Origin: JANWVO01 sp037446555
GTDB lineage: Bacteria; Acidobacteriota; Terriglobia; Bryobacterales; Bryobacteraceae
NCBI GenBank assembly: GCA_037446555.1
Contig: JBBIIK010000001.1
Span: 186,001-250,000 of the forward strand
DNA length: 64,000 bases
Reading direction: 5' to 3'
Under the pieces are notes generated by a model that did not search any database, was not told the origin of the DNA, and worked only from the letters and a program-made list of their open reading frames with translations. The first letter of the stretch is position 1; each line of letters starts with the position of its first letter. A program made the translations under genes and the position numbers. Positions 1 through 8,845 of this stretch are shown here, in pieces.

Positions 1-743
1 GCGCGTGCGACGTGAAGGGGATCATCGCCGCGATGATCTGCGCGGCGGAGCAGATGCTCGAAGAGGGCGTGCGGGGCTTCGCGCTGCTGTTCGTGGTGGG
101 CGAGGAGAAGAACAGCGCCGGCGCGTATTTCGCGGCGCGGCACCCGCGCGGGAGCCGGTATCTGATCAACGGAGAGCCGACGGAGAACCGTCTGGCGGTG
201 GGGAGCAAGGGAGCGCTGCGGTACGAGCTGCGTGCGAGCGGCAGGATGGCGCATTCCGCCTACCCAGAGCTGGGCGAATCGGCGATTGAGAAGTTGCTGG
301 ACGCGCTGGCGCGAGTGCGCGCCATCAAGCTGCCCACGGACCCGTTGCTGGGCGCATGCACGCTGAACATCGGGCAGATTGCGGGCGGGCGCGCGCCGAA
401 CGTGATTCCGGATCATGCGGAAGCTGCGCTGATGTTCCGTCTGGTGGGCGATCCGGCGCCGCTGCGGGAAGCGGTGGCGCGGGCGGTCGAAGGGCTGGCG
501 GAAGCCCATGAGGTTTTGTGCATCCCCGCGCTGAAACTGGGCGCGCTGGATGGATTCGAGACGACGGTGGTTGCGTTCACCACCGATATTCCGGCCTTTG
601 GGGGCGCCTGGGGCGAGCCGTTCCTGATCGGACCCGGCTCGATTCACGTGGCTCATACCAGCGAGGAGCGCGTGCCGAAGGCGCAGCTGGCCGAAGCAGT
701 GGGCATTTACCGGACCATGGTGAAGCGGCTGCTGGCGGCCTGA
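1..743 (+). CDS. dapE: M20 metallopeptidase, probable succinyl-diaminopimelate desuccinylase (5' end outside window)
   Basis: The frame is open from the first bases, so the true start lies upstream. Visible M20 hallmarks are ACDVKG at the left edge (metal-bridging Asp), the GEEKNSAG stretch with the catalytic Glu pair, and a C-terminal IHVAHTSEE segment carrying a metal-ligand His. The family removes acyl groups from amino acids such as N-succinyl-LL-DAP or N-acetylornithine. The next five genes are asd, lysC, dapB, dapA and dapD, and dapD makes the succinylated intermediate, so DapE (hydrolysis of N-succinyl-LL-DAP in the cytosol) is the best reading. ArgE-like activity cannot be excluded from sequence alone. 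Confidence 0.75.
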   Translation, partial: ACDVKGIIAAMICAAEQMLEEGVRGFALLFVVGEEKNSAGAYFAARHPRGSRYLINGEPTENRLAVGSKGALRYELRASGRMAHSAYPELGESAIEKLLDALARVRAIKLPTDPLLGACTLNIGQIAGGRAPNVIPDHAEAALMFRLVGDPAPLREAVARAVEGLAEAHEVLCIPALKLGALDGFETTVVAFTTDIPAFGGAWGEPFLIGPGSIHVAHTSEERVPKAQLAEAVGIYRTMVKRLLAA

Positions 744-826
744 AGGCGGAAGGGCCGGCGGCAGGCGGGCGGCGAGCAGACGCCGGCACCGCATGCAGCC
801 GGGAAGCAAGGAGCAAAGAGGCAGAC

Positions 827-1873
827 ATGAAGAAGATCGAAGTTGGCGTGCTGGGCGCCACCGGCATGGTGGGCCAGAATTTCATCCGTTTTCTGGACGG
901 GCATCCGTGGTTCGAGCTGACGTGGGTGGGGGCGAGCGACCGTTCGGCGGGCAAGCCCTATCCGGAGGCGGCGGCGTGGAGGCTGGACGGAGACCTGCCG
1001 TCGGATGCGGCGAAGCTGACCGTGCAGGAGTGCAAGCCCGATGCAAAAGCGCCGAAACTTGTCTTTTCGGCGATGGACGCCTCTGCGGCGACCGAGATCG
1101 AGCGGGCATTCGCGGAGGCGGGGCACTATGTGGTTTCGAACTCGCGCAACCACCGCATGGAGCCGGACGTGCCGCTGCTGGTGCCGGAGATCAACGCCGC
1201 GCACCTGAAGTTGATCGAGCACCAGCACAAGCGGGGATGGAAGGGCGCGATCGTCACCAATCCGAACTGCAGCACGGTGGCGCTGACGATGGGTCTGGCG
1301 CCGCTGAAGCCGTTCGGGATCACGCAGGTGATGGCGACGACGATGCAGGCGGTTTCCGGGGCGGGCTATCCGGGCGTGGCGTCGTTCGACATCGTGGGCA
1401 ATGTGATTCCTTTCATCGGGGGCGAAGAGCCGAAGATGGAGACGGAGACGCTGAAGATCCTGGGCGAGTTCGCGGGCGACCATATTGAATATCTGCCGGC
1501 GCGGGTGAGCGCCCACTGCAACCGCGTGCCGGTGCTCGACGGGCACCTGGTGGCGGTGAGCGTGAGCCTGAGCCGGAAGGCGACGATTCATGAGCTGATC
1601 GGAGCCTACGACAGCTTCAGGGCGGAGCCGCAGAAGCTGAAGCTGCCGAGCGCGCCGCCGAAGCCGGTGCTGTACCTGCGCGAGGAGAACCGCCCGCAGC
1701 CGCGGCGCGATGCGGCGCGGGACAAGGGCATGACGGTGACGGTGGGCCGGCTGCGGACGTGCTCCGTGCTGGACTACAAGTTCGTGTGCCTGGCGCACAA
1801 CACGATCCGCGGCGCGGCGGGCGCGGCAGTGCTGAACGCGGAGCTGATGCACGCGCAGGGTCTATTGAAGTAG
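827..1873 (+). CDS. asd: Aspartate-semialdehyde dehydrogenase
   Basis: This 348-residue enzyme reduces aspartyl phosphate to aspartate semialdehyde, the branch point to lysine/DAP, threonine and methionine. The N-terminal GATGMVGQNF is the NADP-binding loop. The active-site Cys is in NPNCST (about residue 147), and the substrate-binding region contains QAVSGAGYPG followed by GGEEPKMETE. That wording matches the archaeal/fungal class of Asd rather than the E. coli class. The ATG at 827 follows a purine-rich gaggcagac. A longer upstream frame is open but would overlap the preceding gene and adds unrelated sequence. It is the second visible gene of the DAP operon, 9 nt before lysC. Confidence 0.95.
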   Translation: MKKIEVGVLGATGMVGQNFIRFLDGHPWFELTWVGASDRSAGKPYPEAAAWRLDGDLPSDAAKLTVQECKPDAKAPKLVFSAMDASAATEIERAFAEAGHYVVSNSRNHRMEPDVPLLVPEINAAHLKLIEHQHKRGWKGAIVTNPNCSTVALTMGLAPLKPFGITQVMATTMQAVSGAGYPGVASFDIVGNVIPFIGGEEPKMETETLKILGEFAGDHIEYLPARVSAHCNRVPVLDGHLVAVSVSLSRKATIHELIGAYDSFRAEPQKLKLPSAPPKPVLYLREENRPQPRRDAARDKGMTVTVGRLRTCSVLDYKFVCLAHNTIRGAAGAAVLNAELMHAQGLLK

Positions 1874-1882
1874 CAGGCAGCC

Positions 1883-3253
1883 ATGATCGTAATGAAGTTC
1901 GGCGGCACCTCGGTGGAGAGCGCCGCGGCGATCGAACGGGTGGCGGCCATTGTGCGCTCGCGGCTGGAGCGCAAGCCTCTGGTGGTGGTTTCGGCGATGG
2001 GGAAGACCACCAACCGGCTGCTTGCGGCGGCGGAGAAGGCGGCTGCAGGCAATCTGGGCGATGCGCTGCGCGACGCCGAGGAGTTGCGCGACTATCACCT
2101 GCGGGAAGCGGCGTTGCTGGCGCCCGCGGAGAAGCGGGCGGAGGCGGAGGCGCTGTTGAAGCGGCGCTTCGAGGAGCTGGAATCCACGCTCGAGAAGACC
2201 GCCGCTTCCGGGCAGGTGACGCCGGCGCTGTGGGACGAGGCGGCGAGCTACGGCGAGCAGATTTCGTCGGAGCTGATCGCGCTGGCGTTCCCTTCGTTCG
2301 GGATTCCGGCGGTGCATGTGGACGCGCGGGCGGTACTGGTGACCGACAGCCGGCACACGCAGGCGCTTCCGCTCTACAGCCGGACGTATGCGCGGTTCCG
2401 CGAGATAGTGGCCCCGCTGCTCGAGGAGAGGGCGGCTGTGATGGGCGGCTTCATCGGCGCCACAGCGGAAGGGGTGACGACGACGCTGGGACGCGGGGGG
2501 AGCGATTTCTCTGCGGCGATCGCGGGCGCGGGCGTCGGGGCGGAGGAAATTCAGATCTGGACCGACGTCGACGGGATGCTGACCTGCGACCCACGGGTGT
2601 TGCCCGGAGGGAGGCGCGTGCGGAAGATCTCGTTTGCGGAGGCGGCGGAGCTGGCTTACTTCGGAGCGAAGGTGCTGCATCCGGCTACAGTGCAGCCGGC
2701 GATCGAGAAGGACATCCCGGTGCGGATCCTGAATTCGCGGCGCCCGGAGGTGGAGGGCACGCTGATCGTTGCCGACACGGTGTCGTGCCGCAACCCGATC
2801 AAGTCGATCGCATGCAAGCGCGGGATCACAGTTGTGGAGATCCGTAGCCTGCGCATGCTCATGGCGCACGGGTTTTTGCGGCGGATTTTCGAGGTGTTCG
2901 ACCGCTACCAGACGCCGGTGGACCTGGTGACGACGAGCGAAGTGTGCGTGGCGGTGACGATCGACCAGCCGCGCCAAATTGCCGAGATCGAGCGCGAGCT
3001 GGGGCGGATCTCCGACGTGCGCGTGCTGCCGGATCAGGCGATCCTCTGCCTGGTGGGCGACGCGCTGCGCGAGACGCCGGGCATCGGGGCGCGAATCTTC
3101 ACGGCGCTGAGGGAGATCAACGTGCGCATGATCAGCCACGGCGCCTCGTTCAACAATGTGAGCCTCGTGGTGCGCGACGAAGACGTCGTGCCGGCGGTGG
3201 CGGCGCTGCACGAGGAGTTCTTCCGCGAGGTCGATCCGGAGGTGTTCGAATGA
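1883..3253 (+). CDS. lysC: Aspartokinase
   Basis: This 456-residue aspartate kinase catalyses the first step of the aspartate family pathway. KFGGTSV at residues 5-11 is the kinase signature. The catalytic domain runs to about residue 290 and includes GRGGSDFSA and WTDVDG. The C-terminal ~150 residues contain two ACT-like segments, usual sites of feedback inhibition by lysine or threonine. The length is close to monofunctional E. coli LysC, and no homoserine dehydrogenase domain is fused. The stop overlaps the dapB start as ATGA, implying translational coupling. An in-frame ATG three codons downstream is an alternative start. Confidence 0.95.
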   Translation: MIVMKFGGTSVESAAAIERVAAIVRSRLERKPLVVVSAMGKTTNRLLAAAEKAAAGNLGDALRDAEELRDYHLREAALLAPAEKRAEAEALLKRRFEELESTLEKTAASGQVTPALWDEAASYGEQISSELIALAFPSFGIPAVHVDARAVLVTDSRHTQALPLYSRTYARFREIVAPLLEERAAVMGGFIGATAEGVTTTLGRGGSDFSAAIAGAGVGAEEIQIWTDVDGMLTCDPRVLPGGRRVRKISFAEAAELAYFGAKVLHPATVQPAIEKDIPVRILNSRRPEVEGTLIVADTVSCRNPIKSIACKRGITVVEIRSLRMLMAHGFLRRIFEVFDRYQTPVDLVTTSEVCVAVTIDQPRQIAEIERELGRISDVRVLPDQAILCLVGDALRETPGIGARIFTALREINVRMISHGASFNNVSLVVRDEDVVPAVAALHEEFFREVDPEVFE

Positions 3254-3954
3254 AGCTAGCCCTGGTCGGGTATGGAAAAATGGGGCGGCTGCTGGAGCAG
3301 CTGGCGCCACAGTATGGCTTCGCGACAGGGCTGATTCTGGATGTCCACAACAATGCGGGCGGATCCGGGATAACCGCGGACAATTTCCGCGGAATTTCGG
3401 CGGCGATCGAGTTCACCACGCCTGAGACGGCGGCGGAGAACCTGTTGCGGCTGGCGGCGCTGGGCGTGCCAACGGTGTGCGGAACGACGGGGTGGTACGG
3501 GCGGCTGGACGAGGTGAAGGGAGCATTTGACAGAAGCGGCGCGGGCATCATTTACGGGCCGAATTTTTCGATCGGGGTGAACGTGTTCGAACGGATCGTG
3601 GCGGCGGCTGCCACGCTGCTGCGCGGGCGGGAAGAGTACGAGGCGTGGGCGTGGGAGATCCATCACAGCGCCAAAAAGGACGCGCCGTCGGGAACGCTGC
3701 TGAAGCTGGTGGAGGCGATGCGGCGGGCGGGCTACGAGGGGCGGATCGACACGGCCAGCAACCGCGCGGGCGCGATTCCGGGAACGCACGAAATCGGGTT
3801 TGACTCCGCGGCGGACACCGTCACACTGCGGCACACGGCGCGCAGCCGGGAGGGATTCGCGCGCGGCGTTTTATGGGCGGCGCAGAGGCTGGCGCAAGGG
3901 CTGAAAGGCTGCCACGAGTTCAGCCGGGTGTTATTCGACGAGATGGAGTCATGA
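3250..3954 (+). CDS. dapB: 4-hydroxy-tetrahydrodipicolinate reductase
   Basis: This 234-residue DapB reduces the DapA product to tetrahydrodipicolinate using NAD(P)H. GYGKMG at residues 8-13 is the nucleotide-binding loop. The catalytic segment EIHHSAKKDAPSGT holds the active His pair and Lys, and IPGTHEIGFDS is the C-terminal family signature. It is slightly shorter than E. coli DapB (273 residues), with a reduced N-terminal domain. The start is fixed by the 4-nt ATGA overlap with lysC. It precedes dapA by 49 nt. Confidence 0.93.
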   Translation: MKLALVGYGKMGRLLEQLAPQYGFATGLILDVHNNAGGSGITADNFRGISAAIEFTTPETAAENLLRLAALGVPTVCGTTGWYGRLDEVKGAFDRSGAGIIYGPNFSIGVNVFERIVAAAATLLRGREEYEAWAWEIHHSAKKDAPSGTLLKLVEAMRRAGYEGRIDTASNRAGAIPGTHEIGFDSAADTVTLRHTARSREGFARGVLWAAQRLAQGLKGCHEFSRVLFDEMES

Positions 3955-4003
3955 GCGCCGCGCGAAGTTTTTCGCCGGAAGAAAGGATCGACGAGGAGGC
4001 GGA

Positions 4004-4885
4004 ATGAGCCGGTTCATCGGATGCGGCACGGCGCTGGTGACGCCGTTCAAGAAGGATCTCTCGCTGGATGAGGAAGCGCTGCGGCGCCTGGTGCGAAGGC
4101 AGCTGGAAGCGGGCATCCACTTTCTTGTGCCCTGCGGCACGACGGGGGAAAGCCCGACACTCGAGCGGCGCGAGCACCTGCGCGTGGTGGAGATCACGCT
4201 GGAGGAAGCCAAGGGCAAGTGCCCGGTGCTGGCAGGCTGCGGCGGCTACAACACGGCGGAGGTGATCGCGCTGGCGCGTGAACTGGAGGCGATGGGCGCC
4301 GATGGGCTGCTGAGCGTGACGCCCTATTACAACAAGCCGACGCAGGAAGGGCTGTACCAGCATTACCGCGCCATTGCTTCCGCGGCGCGGCTGCCGATTG
4401 TGGTTTACAGCGTGGCGGGGCGCACCGGCGTGAACGTCGAGCCGGCGACGCTGCGGCGGCTGGCGGAGATCGACAACATCGTGGGGGTGAAGGAGGCGAG
4501 CGGGAACGTCGCGCAGATGGCGCAGATCTGCGCCACCGTGCCGGAGGAGTTCGACGTGTTGAGCGGCGACGACTCGATCACGCTGGCGCTGGCGGCGCTA
4601 GGCGGGCGGGGCGTGATCTCCGTGGCGTCGAACGAGATTCCTGGGCCGATGCGCGCGCTGGCGCAGGCCTGCCTGGACGGGGACTTCGCGGAGGGGCGGC
4701 GGCTGCAGAGACAATGGCTCGCGCTGATGGAATTGAACTTCGTGGAGTCGAACCCGATTCCCGTGAAGGCGGCGCTGGCGCGGATGGGGCTGCTCGAGCC
4801 GGTGTGGAGGCTGCCGCTGGTGCCGCCTTCGGCGGCGAACCTTGCGAAGATCGAGCAGGTGTTGAAGCAGACGGGGTTGATCTGA
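4004..4885 (+). CDS. dapA: 4-hydroxy-tetrahydrodipicolinate synthase
   Basis: This 293-residue TIM-barrel class I aldolase condenses pyruvate with aspartate semialdehyde. The Schiff-base Lys is in VGVKEASG (about residue 162). The pyruvate-binding CGTTGES and the tyrosine loop TPYYNKP are present. The usual YNVPGRT motif reads YSVAGRT here, a modest substitution of Asn and Pro. The length is normal for the family, unlike the longer DapA-family protein at 15992. A GAGGAGG-type ribosome binding site lies just before the ATG. The operon position between dapB and dapD confirms the lysine/DAP role. Confidence 0.95.
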   Translation: MSRFIGCGTALVTPFKKDLSLDEEALRRLVRRQLEAGIHFLVPCGTTGESPTLERREHLRVVEITLEEAKGKCPVLAGCGGYNTAEVIALARELEAMGADGLLSVTPYYNKPTQEGLYQHYRAIASAARLPIVVYSVAGRTGVNVEPATLRRLAEIDNIVGVKEASGNVAQMAQICATVPEEFDVLSGDDSITLALAALGGRGVISVASNEIPGPMRALAQACLDGDFAEGRRLQRQWLALMELNFVESNPIPVKAALARMGLLEPVWRLPLVPPSAANLAKIEQVLKQTGLI

Positions 4886-4893
4886 GTTCCGGT

Positions 4894-5730
4894 ATGCAGC
4901 AACAGATTGAAGCGCTTTTCGAGAATCCTCCTGAACAATACAGCGCGGCGGATTTCGCCCTCTTCGCGGAATTCAAGGAGGAGCTGAACGCGGGGCGGAT
5001 CCGCGCGGCGCAGCCTGATGCCGCGAGCGCGACGGGCTGGCGCGTGAATGCGTGGGTGAAGAAGGGCATTCTGCTGGGCTTCCGGATGGGGGCGCTGGTG
5101 GACATGTCGATCGACGCGGCCCGGCAGCCGTGGTTCGACAAATCGACCTACCCGGTGAAGCACCTGAAGCCGGAGGACGGGGTGCGGATCGTGCCGGGCG
5201 GATCGTCGATCCGCGATGGCGCATATCTCGGCAGGGGTGTGACGTGCATGCCCCCGATGTACGTGAACGTGGGCGCGTGGGTGGGGGAGGGGACGATGAT
5301 CGATTCGCACGCGCTGGTGGGAAGCTGCGCGCAGGTGGGAGCGCGGTGCCATATTTCCGCGGCGGCGCAGATCGGCGGCGTGCTGGAGCCGGTGGGGGCG
5401 ATGCCGGTGATCATCGAAGACGACGTGATGGTGGGCGGCAACTGCGGTGTCTATGAAGGCACGGTGGTCAAAAGGCGCGCAGTGCTGGCGGCGGGGGTGG
5501 TGTTGACGCGTTCGACGCCTGTGTACGACCTGGTACGGGGCGAGATCCATACGGCGAAAGGGGATGAGCCGCTGGTGATCCCGAAAGAAGCCGTCGTGGT
5601 GGCGGGTTCGCGCGCCGTGGCGCGGGGCGCGGGCAAAGAGTGGGGACTGTCTCTTTACACGCCGGTGATCGTGAAGTACCGCGACGAGAAGACGGACGCG
5701 CGGCTTCAGATGGAAGACTTCTTGCGGTAG
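4894..5730 (+). CDS. dapD: Tetrahydrodipicolinate N-succinyltransferase
   Basis: This 278-residue DapD transfers succinyl from succinyl-CoA to tetrahydrodipicolinate, committing the organism to the succinylase branch of DAP synthesis. The N-terminal helical domain is followed by a left-handed beta-helix with hexapeptide repeats (VGEGTMIDSHALVGSCAQ and similar, residues ~110-200). The conserved PPMYVN, IGGVLEP and NCGVYEGT segments are present. It starts 8 nt after dapA. Its last 25 nt overlap the 3' end of the convergent glycosyltransferase gene. Its presence supports reading the truncated first gene as dapE. dapC, dapF and lysA are not in the window. Confidence 0.95.
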   Translation: MQQQIEALFENPPEQYSAADFALFAEFKEELNAGRIRAAQPDAASATGWRVNAWVKKGILLGFRMGALVDMSIDAARQPWFDKSTYPVKHLKPEDGVRIVPGGSSIRDGAYLGRGVTCMPPMYVNVGAWVGEGTMIDSHALVGSCAQVGARCHISAAAQIGGVLEPVGAMPVIIEDDVMVGGNCGVYEGTVVKRRAVLAAGVVLTRSTPVYDLVRGEIHTAKGDEPLVIPKEAVVVAGSRAVARGAGKEWGLSLYTPVIVKYRDEKTDARLQMEDFLR

Positions 5731-6776
5731 GCGTCCTCGATAACTCGGAGTGTGAGTTCGGCGGCGCGCCGCCAGGTGAACTGGCGCGCGTGAGCGGCGC
5801 CTCCCGTGGGCGCGGCGCCGACAAGCAGGGCGCGCAGTGCGGCGAGCATCTCTTCTTCGCTGCACGGATCGAACAACAGGGCGCAGCCGCTTGCGAGGGT
5901 TCGCAGAGGCTCGATGGCGCTGCATGCAACGGGGAGCCCGGCGGCGAGAGCTTCGAGCACTGGCATGCCGAAGCCTTCAAACAGCGAGGGATAAATGAAG
6001 GCGGAGGCGCGGCGGTAGAGTTCGAGCAGTTCGTGGCGCGGAATCCAGCCGCGCAAGTCGACGGCGTCTTCCAGGCGAAGCTGGCGGACCAGGCGGCGCA
6101 CGCGCTCGCCGGCGAAGCCCGGCACACCGGTGAGGACGAGGCGCAAGGAAGGCTGCTCCGCGCGCAGGCGTGAGAAGACCCGGAGGAGGCGGTCGTGGTT
6201 CTTGTGAGGGTGCGTGGTGGAGGGATACAGCAGGAAGCCGGAGGGCTCGCGTTTTCCGGCGATGGCGAAGAAGTCCTCTTCCACGCCGTGCGGGACGACA
6301 ACGGCGTCTCTGCCGTAGAAGCGGAGCAGGTCCTGCCGTGTGGCATCGCTGACGGCGATCAAGCGCGTGGAGCGGCGGGCGGAAGCCCAAAGCAGCAGGC
6401 GCCAGAAGGGGAGATCGAACCAGCGGAAGTATTCCGGGTGGCGGAGGTGTTGCAGGTCGTGGAAGACGGTGACCTGCGGGACGGGCGACGCCAGAGGGGC
6501 GGTGAAGCCGGGGTTGAGGAGGACGTCGATCCGGCAGCGCGCGAGTTCGAAGGGGAGGGCGAGCTGTTCGTAAAGGATGCGGCACGGGCGGCAGCGGGCG
6601 GGGACGGGCTGCACGCGGGAGAGGCGGCCCAGAGGGCCGGTTTCGCGGTTGGTGAGGACGAGGATCTCGTGGGCGGGGGCGTCCTGTTCGAGGGCGCTGA
6701 CAAGACAGCGCAAATATGTTTCTGTGCCGCCGACGCCGCCGGGGATCAGGTAGAGCGCATTGATGCCGATGCGCAT
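5706..6776 (-). CDS. Glycosyltransferase family 4 (GT-B fold)
   Basis: This 356-residue GT-B enzyme begins MRIGINALYLIPGGVGGTE, the usual N-terminal glycine-rich acceptor-side loop. The C-terminal half has the family donor-site pattern ASAFIYPSLFEGFGMPVLEA with the conserved E-x7-E. It probably transfers a sugar from a nucleotide donor to a lipid- or protein-linked glycan on the inner face of the cytoplasmic membrane. It is the last gene of a five-gene minus-strand glycosylation operon, 4 nt after the TMTC-like gene. The open frame extends further upstream, but residues before MRIG read as antisense of the neighbour. Donor and acceptor are unknown. Confidence 0.85.
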   Translation of the reverse strand: MRIGINALYLIPGGVGGTETYLRCLVSALEQDAPAHEILVLTNRETGPLGRLSRVQPVPARCRPCRILYEQLALPFELARCRIDVLLNPGFTAPLASPVPQVTVFHDLQHLRHPEYFRWFDLPFWRLLLWASARRSTRLIAVSDATRQDLLRFYGRDAVVVPHGVEEDFFAIAGKREPSGFLLYPSTTHPHKNHDRLLRVFSRLRAEQPSLRLVLTGVPGFAGERVRRLVRQLRLEDAVDLRGWIPRHELLELYRRASAFIYPSLFEGFGMPVLEALAAGLPVACSAIEPLRTLASGCALLFDPCSEEEMLAALRALLVGAAPTGGAAHARQFTWRRAAELTLRVIEDAYRKKSSI

Positions 6777-6780
6777 GGGG

Positions 6781-8508
6781 TCACTGCGTGCGGCCGAGGG
6801 CGCGGAGGGCGGACTCGCGGCCCTTGAGGGCGGCCGAGTCCGACGGCTGGAGGCGGAGGGCCTGTTCGTAGTCGGCGAGCGCCTCGGCGGGCTGGTTGCG
6901 GAGCAGATAGACGTTGCCGCGGAAGACGAGGGCGTTCTCCTCCGAAGGATCGAGCTGCAAGGCTTCGTTGAGGACATTCAGGGCATCGCCGAGGCGGCCC
7001 TGTTTGGCGTAGATGCGGCCGAGGATGGCAAGGCCCTCGGCGCGGTGCTCCAGCTTGTCGGCCTCGCGGATGCGGGCGATAGCCTCGTCCATGCGGCCGG
7101 AGCATTCCAGCGTGGTGGCCCAATTGACCAGCAGCTGGTAATCCGGGGCGGCAGCGGTGGCAGCGGCCTTTTCGTAAGCCTGCGTCGCGTCGGCGCAGCG
7201 GCCCTGTTCGTAGTATGCGAAGCCGAGATGAAACCAGGCGCGGCTGTTGTTGGGGTTCGAGGAGACCGAGTCTTCCCACATGGGGATGGCGGCCGTGTAG
7301 AGTTCGGCCCGCTTCCAGGTGAGTCCGGCGAGCACGATGAGAACGGCGGCGGCGCCGGAGAGAATCGCGGAAGGGCGGAGGCGGCGGAGGAACTCGGCGG
7401 CGATCATCGCGACGCCGGGAGAGCCAAGATAGAGGCGGCGCTCGGCCATGGCGTCGTCAATGGGGACGATGGAGGAGGTGGGCGCGAGCAGGACGAGCAG
7501 GAAGAGCATCCCGAACAGCGCCACGGGGTAGCGTTTGCGGAAGCGCCAGAGAACGGCTAGCAAGCAGGCGAGGGCGGCTGCGCCCAGCCAGACGCCGGCG
7601 TCCCCGGGGGCCTTGGCCACCGGCCAGGCGTGATCGAGATTCTGCCCGGCAGGCCACAGCAGAAGCCGGAAGTATTGCCAGATGACTTCGAACTGCGTCA
7701 GCAGGTAATCGAGAGGCTTGTTCTTGCCTGTCGCGCCGGCAGTGCCTTCGCGCGAGAGGATGAGATACAGCTTGATGCCGGCGGCCGATGCGGCGGCCAG
7801 CAGGGGGACATAGAGTTTCCAGCGCCGCAGAAGCGGCCGGAGGCTGGGCGGATCTTGTAGGAGCAGATCGAACAGGAGGAACACGCCGGCCAGGGCGACC
7901 GCAGGTTCCTTGCTCAATGCGCCCAGAGCGAGAAGGACGGTGATGGCGAGCGAACGCGGAAGCGTTGTTTCAGCGCTGCGCAGAAACAGCAGGAACGCAG
8001 AGTAGGCGAAGAAAGCGGAGAGGACCTCGGATCGGCTGGAGATATAGGCGACGGCTTCGGTTTGCAGAGGGTGGAGGAGGAAGATGCCGGCGCCGGCCGC
8101 GGCGGAGAGGCGGCCGGACTGTGAGAGTGGGCCGCGGCGCGCGAGAAGAGTCTCCAGGATCCTCCACACGAGGAGGCCGTTCAGCAGATGGAGGGCGATG
8201 TTGGTGAAGTGGAAGCTCTTCGGGTTGAGGCCGGCGAGTCCTGCTTCGGCGAGCAGGCTGAGATTGGAGACGGAGCGCGCGATGCGCGCGGCAAGAACTT
8301 CCCAGGGCGGCGGGGACTGGAGCAGCGCCTCCAGGCTCAAGTCGTCGAAGAGGAAGGGGCCGTTGAGCGCGGGGAGATAGGCGAGGAAAGCCGCTGCCAG
8401 CAGCAAGGCGACGATCCAGATGGGAAACGAGGACTGATCGGATCCGGGCTTCGGAACCACAGGGTTGGACGCCGCCACGGGTGCGGCGGGTTGCTTACGC
8501 CGCGCCAT
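6781..8508 (-). CDS. TMTC-like polytopic membrane protein with C-terminal TPRs
   Basis: This 575-residue protein has about ten hydrophobic segments (residues ~28-400) followed by four or five tetratricopeptide repeats (~415-570). Features shared with TMTC-type O-mannosyltransferases and bacterial relatives are the first periplasmic loop with NGPFLFDD (acidic pair), PLQTEAVAYI, and the PTSSIVPIDDAMAERRLYL segment. A GT-C glycosyltransferase using a polyprenyl-linked sugar is likely. It overlaps the upstream DUF2304 gene by 14 nt and is followed by a GT4 gene, so it belongs to one glycan or glycoprotein assembly unit. The substrate cannot be read from sequence. Confidence 0.75.
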   Translation of the reverse strand: MARRKQPAAPVAASNPVVPKPGSDQSSFPIWIVALLLAAAFLAYLPALNGPFLFDDLSLEALLQSPPPWEVLAARIARSVSNLSLLAEAGLAGLNPKSFHFTNIALHLLNGLLVWRILETLLARRGPLSQSGRLSAAAGAGIFLLHPLQTEAVAYISSRSEVLSAFFAYSAFLLFLRSAETTLPRSLAITVLLALGALSKEPAVALAGVFLLFDLLLQDPPSLRPLLRRWKLYVPLLAAASAAGIKLYLILSREGTAGATGKNKPLDYLLTQFEVIWQYFRLLLWPAGQNLDHAWPVAKAPGDAGVWLGAAALACLLAVLWRFRKRYPVALFGMLFLLVLLAPTSSIVPIDDAMAERRLYLGSPGVAMIAAEFLRRLRPSAILSGAAAVLIVLAGLTWKRAELYTAAIPMWEDSVSSNPNNSRAWFHLGFAYYEQGRCADATQAYEKAAATAAAPDYQLLVNWATTLECSGRMDEAIARIREADKLEHRAEGLAILGRIYAKQGRLGDALNVLNEALQLDPSEENALVFRGNVYLLRNQPAEALADYEQALRLQPSDSAALKGRESALRALGRTQ

Positions 8509-8845
8509 CTTTATTCCTCAGGCGGAACTCGAGAATGGCCACACGCTGGGTGAGCGAGATGTTCATGTCTTTCAGCTCGGAGACGATGCGGGAGAAGCGG
8601 TAGAACACGCCGAGGAAAACGACAAGGATCAGGAACAGCAGCACCAGGGAGGGCTCGCGAATGCCGAGCGCGGCGGCGGCGGCGGCGAGCCATGGGCCGC
8701 AGCGGGAGAGGACGATCAGTGCGAGGGCGGCGGCGAGCCAGCTGACGGAATGCTCCACGCGGATGTGTTCGCGGCGGATGGCGCGGAGCACGATCAACAG
8801 CAACAGGACTCCGAAGATCGTGAGGATGTCAAGAAGATCCATCAT
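8495..8845 (-). CDS. DUF2304-type small membrane protein
   Basis: A 116-residue protein with three hydrophobic segments (about residues 2-20, 32-52 and 62-85) followed by a short cytoplasmic helix ending in LTQRVAILEFRLRNKD. The size and the pairing directly behind a GT2 enzyme match DUF2304 proteins, which usually accompany polyprenyl-phosphate sugar transferases. The start codon is ambiguous between two adjacent ATGs (8845 or 8842). The gene overlaps its upstream GT2 neighbour by 17 nt and its downstream neighbour by 14 nt. It probably anchors or assists the glycosyltransferase. No catalytic motif is visible. Confidence 0.75.
   Translation of the reverse strand: MMDLLDILTIFGVLLLLIVLRAIRREHIRVEHSVSWLAAALALIVLSRCGPWLAAAAAALGIREPSLVLLFLILVVFLGVFYRFSRIVSELKDMNISLTQRVAILEFRLRNKDGAA

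Noticed and set aside
1862..3310. A long minus-strand frame opposite lysC
   Set aside because: Antisense shadow of a confidently identified aspartokinase gene; composition is typical of a reversed GC-rich frame.
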